Assembly (NCBI GenBank): GCA_026874595.1
Contig: CM049317.1
Coordinates: forward strand, 29,442,901 to 29,506,900
From: Sipunculus nudus
Lineage: Eukaryota; Annelida; Sipuncula; Golfingiida; Sipunculidae
DNA length: 64,000 bases
Direction of reading: 5' to 3'
Each line of letters begins with the position of its first letter. The stretch's first letter is position 1. Made by a program: the position numbers and the translations under genes. The notes beneath the pieces were generated by a model that was given only the letters and a program-made list of their open reading frames with translations, was not told where the DNA came from and made no database searches. Below, piece by piece: positions 60,484 to 64,000 of the stretch.

Positions 60484-61503
60484 CTGCCCGTTTAACTAAA
60501 CTGTCGACTAATTTTACCTATTCAAAATTAACCAAATTACATCCGATTATACATTTGCAGATGTCACTCCGGACTGCTCAATTGTCTTTTGAAGGACCCG
60601 ATGTCTCTTAGAAACCCTTAGTGAAAGAATTGTTCTCCTCTTATCCTTTACATTCAGTTTACCTTCAATGGAGTAACCTTAAAAAGTTCCCTCCGACTTA
60701 TTTAAAGGTATTAATCCCTTGTACATCTTATGTCATACACTATTATCACGAAATACTTTTGTCGTCTTCAGGATATATCCGCTAGAGGGCGCTACAGTCG
60801 AGACTCCCCAATATATCATTATTTGGCCATATCTCCCAAACTATAAAGCTCAATTACATAAAGTGTAACTTATTTTCTTCCTCTTCTTCATAATCAAGTA
60901 AAGTCACCTGGTGTCAGTCTTGTCTCACATTGTCAGTTTGTCTGTCTGTTCGTCTTTAGTTGTCAGCTTTGTCTGCTTGCCTGTTCTTTTGTCTTATGTC
61001 ATTCTTCGGGCCACAACGTCTCAGCAATCGCACTAAGAGTCATTCCATTGATAGCAGACCAACAATATGTTGTGTCTGTCCGTCTGTCTTTCAATTTCGA
61101 TGTCCGACAAGCGTTCGACCTATGGTCGTCTAGTGTGTCTGTATGTCTGTCTGTTTGTCGGTTAGCAACATTACTCAAAAAGTTATCAACAGATTTTGAT
61201 GGAATGTTCAGGATAGCTCGGCACTGATACAAGGAAGAAATGGTGAAATTTTGGGGGTGATCCGGATCACCATCTGGTTATAGATTGTTTAAGGAAAAAA
61301 GCTGCATAGCTGACAATGTCGTATAGGGGTATTGAGCTGCCTTGGCTGAGGTCCGCACTCTTTAAGTGCAAATATCTAGTTTGTAATGATTTAAAGACGG
61401 TTGCAATATCATATTAAAAATAATCCGAAGAACAAATTATATATTTTATTTACATATGCCGGTAATTTATGTATCATACGTATACGTACGTTTTATATTT
61501 CAG
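60484..61503. other. Noncoding DNA upstream of the GGT-like exon
   Basis: Includes a CTCF-like CCGCTAGAGGGCGC at 60779-60792 (13 of 14 consensus positions). A dispersed-repeat-like segment at 60935-61275 has GTCTGTCTGT runs followed by TTAGCAACATTACTC and AAAAAGTTATCAACAGATTT, phrases I associate with abundant molluscan repeats. Confidence 0.5.
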
Positions 61504-61631
61504 GAAAGTCCGAACAAAGCACTTGGCCTGGCTTGCTGTAGGCACATCCTTGGCACTGTTAACTGTTGTTGTTATTTTGACTGCCCAAATCAGTCGCTGG
61601 TCGCTAAACAACCATCTGTCAAACAGGCCCG
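61504..61631 (+). CDS. Exon: signal anchor of the GGT-like protein
   Basis: Acceptor TTTTATATTTCAG, donor CCCG|GTAAGT followed by a CT run. The hydrophobic core is AVGTSLALLTVVVIL, flanked by basic residues on its N-side. An open frame from an ATG at 61469 runs into the exon without splicing and could be an alternative start. Confidence 0.65.
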
Positions 61632-61635
61632 GTAA

Positions 61636-61691
<56 letters not shown>

Positions 61692-63202
61692 CTAATTAAA
61701 CATTTTTACTTGTGAATAGCCAGCTTTGCCCGTAATAGGACGATGATATGTTTGTTTTTATTATTTTTTTTATAATATTAATGTTATATCAAACACATAT
61801 AGCAGAACACGGTATAAGAAAAAATATAAATATACAAGAATACAATATAAAAGAACAAAAAAAATATGCTGCTAGACACATGGTCGTTACATAGAAGACA
61901 TTAACCGAAAATATAACGTACCTATGTAAATTTCATGCAATTAATAAAATGATAGCTTACGGTAAAAATACATTGTAAAATTGTATTGGCATTTATAGCA
62001 ACGCTTTAAATGCTCGCTGTCTATGGCAGACTTTTAAGTAAAATGCAGTTAATTCCATGGATAGGGACCAGCATAACTAAAGAAGGACTATTTACGTTCA
62101 TTCCTAGGTACATTGGCTCATATTATGGCTGTTTTAAAAGCGTGTTTCTTTGGAACCTAAGAGCCGTTTTAAAATATTCAGGTATGTCTTCAGACAAACC
62201 TTTATAGACACTTGAACGAATAAATTATCGATCTATTTCTTCCAGTCATCGAAATTTAGATGTTTTATTAATGACGCAGATGATTTGTTTTTGTCATAGT
62301 GTGTGGTTACAGCTCGTTTGTTCTGAATATTTAGGAATCTAACTAATGAAACGGAAAAGTTACCTCAAACAGATATGTAGTAATCTATGTGACTTTGAAA
62401 AAGCGATATCCTAAAAGGAAGTCGGTAAGATCTTACTGACTGAAGAGTATGCCTCATTCAGAGTTTATTTTTTTTTGCAGAGAAGCTGAATATGCTTTTT
62501 CCAATTCATGTTAGAGTAAATGATTATACCCAATCATTTCAAAGGTGAAAGTATAAGTTTAAAACATTTGTTGAGATATGGAGCATTTTGCGACACCGAC
62601 CGGATATATAATAATAAAAATCTACATATACACATGTAAGTAGCATATAATTGACGGTGGTGGCTCTCCGCTGCATGTGTGCACTACTGTTATTGTCGGG
62701 AACGATACCTAGTGTGTCCTAAGGGGCCTATTTAATATTTTCCAACAAAGCCTGATGCATTCACCGTTATTTCAAAAAGGGCCTATCGCACCAGTTTCTA
62801 GACATTACAAGTATCCACCGTTTGAAGTTGCCCCATGAGACGTGCCCGACGAACCGGGCGGACCTGTCCCAACTCAAGAATTGGTAATATGCCTGTAGTA
62901 GTAGTAGTAGTAGTAGTAGTAGAAGCTGTAGTAGTAATAGTAGTTGTAGTAATAATAATTATCATCATCGTCATTTTGTTCTTGCTCTTCTTTTTATTTT
63001 TATTACAGCATATAGACAGAATGAACATGATATATCTTTAAAACATGGATCATGATAAGTATGGAAAATTTTCAGATGAGGAAACCGAACAAGCAGAAAG
63101 ACGTAACCATGGTAACGAAGATTACGATGATTCACACAGAGACGGATCGTGGAGATTTGGTGCAGTCGCGGCTGACCACCCTGTCTGCTCTCAAATAGGA
63201 AC
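61504..63202 (+). CDS. GGT: N-terminal part of a gamma-glutamyltransferase-like protein (partial)
   Basis: Two exons, 61504-61631 and 63076-63202, join in phase 1. The first encodes a short basic stretch (RKVRTKH) and one hydrophobic span of about 20 residues, as in a type II signal anchor. The second encodes an acidic linker and then FGAVAADHPVCSQIG, which fits the conserved start of the mature gamma-glutamyltransferase ectodomain (AVAAD..CS.IG). These enzymes cleave the gamma-glutamyl bond of extracellular glutathione and self-process into two subunits. The catalytic threonine and the rest lie beyond the window. The start codon exon was not identified; the first exon here needs two bases from upstream. 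Confidence 0.62.
61636..61688. repeat. (CT)n microsatellite directly after a splice donor
   Basis: About 50 bp of TC repeat begins four bases inside the intron. It is pyrimidine-rich sequence next to the 5' splice site. Confidence 0.95.
61689..63075 (+). other. Intron of the GGT-like gene
   Basis: AT-rich, with a (GTA)n tract at 62897-62960. An alternative acceptor TTTTTATTACAG ends at 63008, but the following frame stops after about 15 codons, so the exon at 63076 is preferred. Confidence 0.6.
63076..63202 (+). CDS. Exon: linker and start of the GGT-like ectodomain
   Basis: Acceptor GAAAATTTTCAG, donor GGAAC|GTAGGT. It encodes an acidic and basic linker (EETEQAERR, EDYDDSHRDG), then WRFGAVAADHPVCSQIG. 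Confidence 0.65.
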
Positions 63203-64000
63203 GTAGGTGGTAGACAGTTGATTGACAATGATAGACAGTTAATTATTCAGTATGTTGAATTAAAACTGCAATGTCTACGTATTTCTTAAATTAATAAGGC
63301 GTTGTGTACACCTTATGTAAAACAGGAAATTCCGTTGTCTGGTTCCCCGCCTTGCATTTTAACCTTAAATTTTGGAACTCGCCTTGAGAAACCAGTTGTG
63401 ATAATATGCAATTATTTAACAAATATAACACACTTTAAAACACATAAATCAGTGATGTAGACTTGGACACGAGTCCGGGTTCGAGTTCACTTTTCAGGGA
63501 ATCGGACTTGGACTCGAAGGTCCAGGGCTCGGACGTGTCTCCGGACTCGGAGGTAAGGACTCCAGAAATAAGGCATATAAGAACAAAAGTAAAAAAAAAA
63601 AAAAATACTATGAAGACTTCTATACATGGATGTGCGAACTACTAACAAGATATTACAAAATAATAACACTGTACATACCAAGCTTGAGCTCTGCACCGGG
63701 AGCTTAATGTAGTTAACCATTACCGTAAAGTATGTGTAAACTACCTTAAAATGTACGTGATAAACTGAAATTTCCATTTTGAATTATTTTCTAAGGATAT
63801 TTGTACTGGACTCGGACTTTCACTTGGAGTCGAGTTTCAAATGACTCAGACTTGAAGAAGTTGGAATTGGACGTGAACCTCAGGGACTTGGACTCAAGTG
63901 GTCTGGACTTGGACTTGCACTCGGACTCGGGTGGTGCGGACACTGACTGAAATGTTGTGCATTTTGAATAAGAATGGTTGTCAGTAGAGCACATACCTTT
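63203..64000 (+). other. Intron sequence with GGACTTGGACTCG repeats
   Basis: Two clusters of GGACT(T/C)GGACTCG-like words, at 63460-63560 and 63805-63945, about 250 bp apart. The words are direct and inverted variants of each other. They are probably the ends of one dispersed repeat; the class is not recognised. Confidence 0.55.

Noticed and set aside
63009-63052. Alternative second exon of the GGT-like gene starting after TTTTTATTACAG
   Set aside because: In the required phase it stops after about 15 codons; the exon at 63076 fits phase and homology.

Overview
The window is animal nuclear DNA. It is AT-rich, most of it does not code, exons are short and phase-1 with GTAAGT/AG junctions, and introns are crowded with TA microsatellites, MITEs and other transposons. 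Secreted Kunitz/antistasin-type mosaics, the style of the dispersed repeats and the SINE-like motif suggest a lophotrochozoan, most likely a mollusc. The species cannot be named from the sequence alone.

Three genes can be supported, all on the + strand. (1) About 13.3-17.1 kb: the 3' end of a gene for a single-pass membrane protein with thrombospondin type 1 (TSP1) repeats, tentatively semaphorin-5-like: two full TSP1 exons, then a terminal exon with a degenerate TSP1, a transmembrane helix and a cytoplasmic tail. (2) 26.9-44.15 kb: an apparently complete seven-exon gene for a secreted protein of 536 residues: signal peptide, an aberrant Kunitz domain, a second Kunitz domain, a long run of antistasin-like cysteine-rich repeats, a short cysteine-rich linker exon, a third Kunitz domain and a two-residue terminal exon. 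All splice phases join without a break. (3) 61.5-63.2 kb: two exons from the N-terminal end of a gamma-glutamyltransferase-like type II membrane enzyme, which continues past the window.

Region by region: 1-13.2 kb holds no recognisable gene, but has short tandem repeats and three 178-180 bp TA-flanked MITEs. 17.1-26.4 kb is intergenic, with CTCF-like motifs near 19.5 kb, a 41-bp satellite at 21.5-22.0 kb and a long GA tract at 23.0 kb. An hAT-type MITE with a perfect 8-bp target duplication lies just upstream of the Kunitz gene. Intron 2 of that gene holds a 6.36-kb LTR element on the minus strand with two LTRs that read as identical, a polypurine tract, a primer-site-like sequence and no coding capacity (a LARD-type non-autonomous element). 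Intron 3 holds a SINE-like copy and a decayed LINE. 45-61 kb is a repeat-rich intergenic block with a decayed Helitron-type ORF on the minus strand (50.6-52.9 kb), whose N-terminal 69-bp coding repeat has expanded with nonsense codons in it, followed by about 6 kb of block-duplicated noncoding DNA.

The most unusual feature is tandem duplication at splice junctions. An 88-bp unit carrying a 3' splice site and the first part of a TSP1 exon is repeated upstream of that exon. A 44-bp unit carrying the last part of the Kunitz-3 exon and its 5' splice site is repeated about nine times into the next intron, giving ten equivalent-looking donors in a row. In the same gene a 99-bp in-frame unit has amplified within exon 4.
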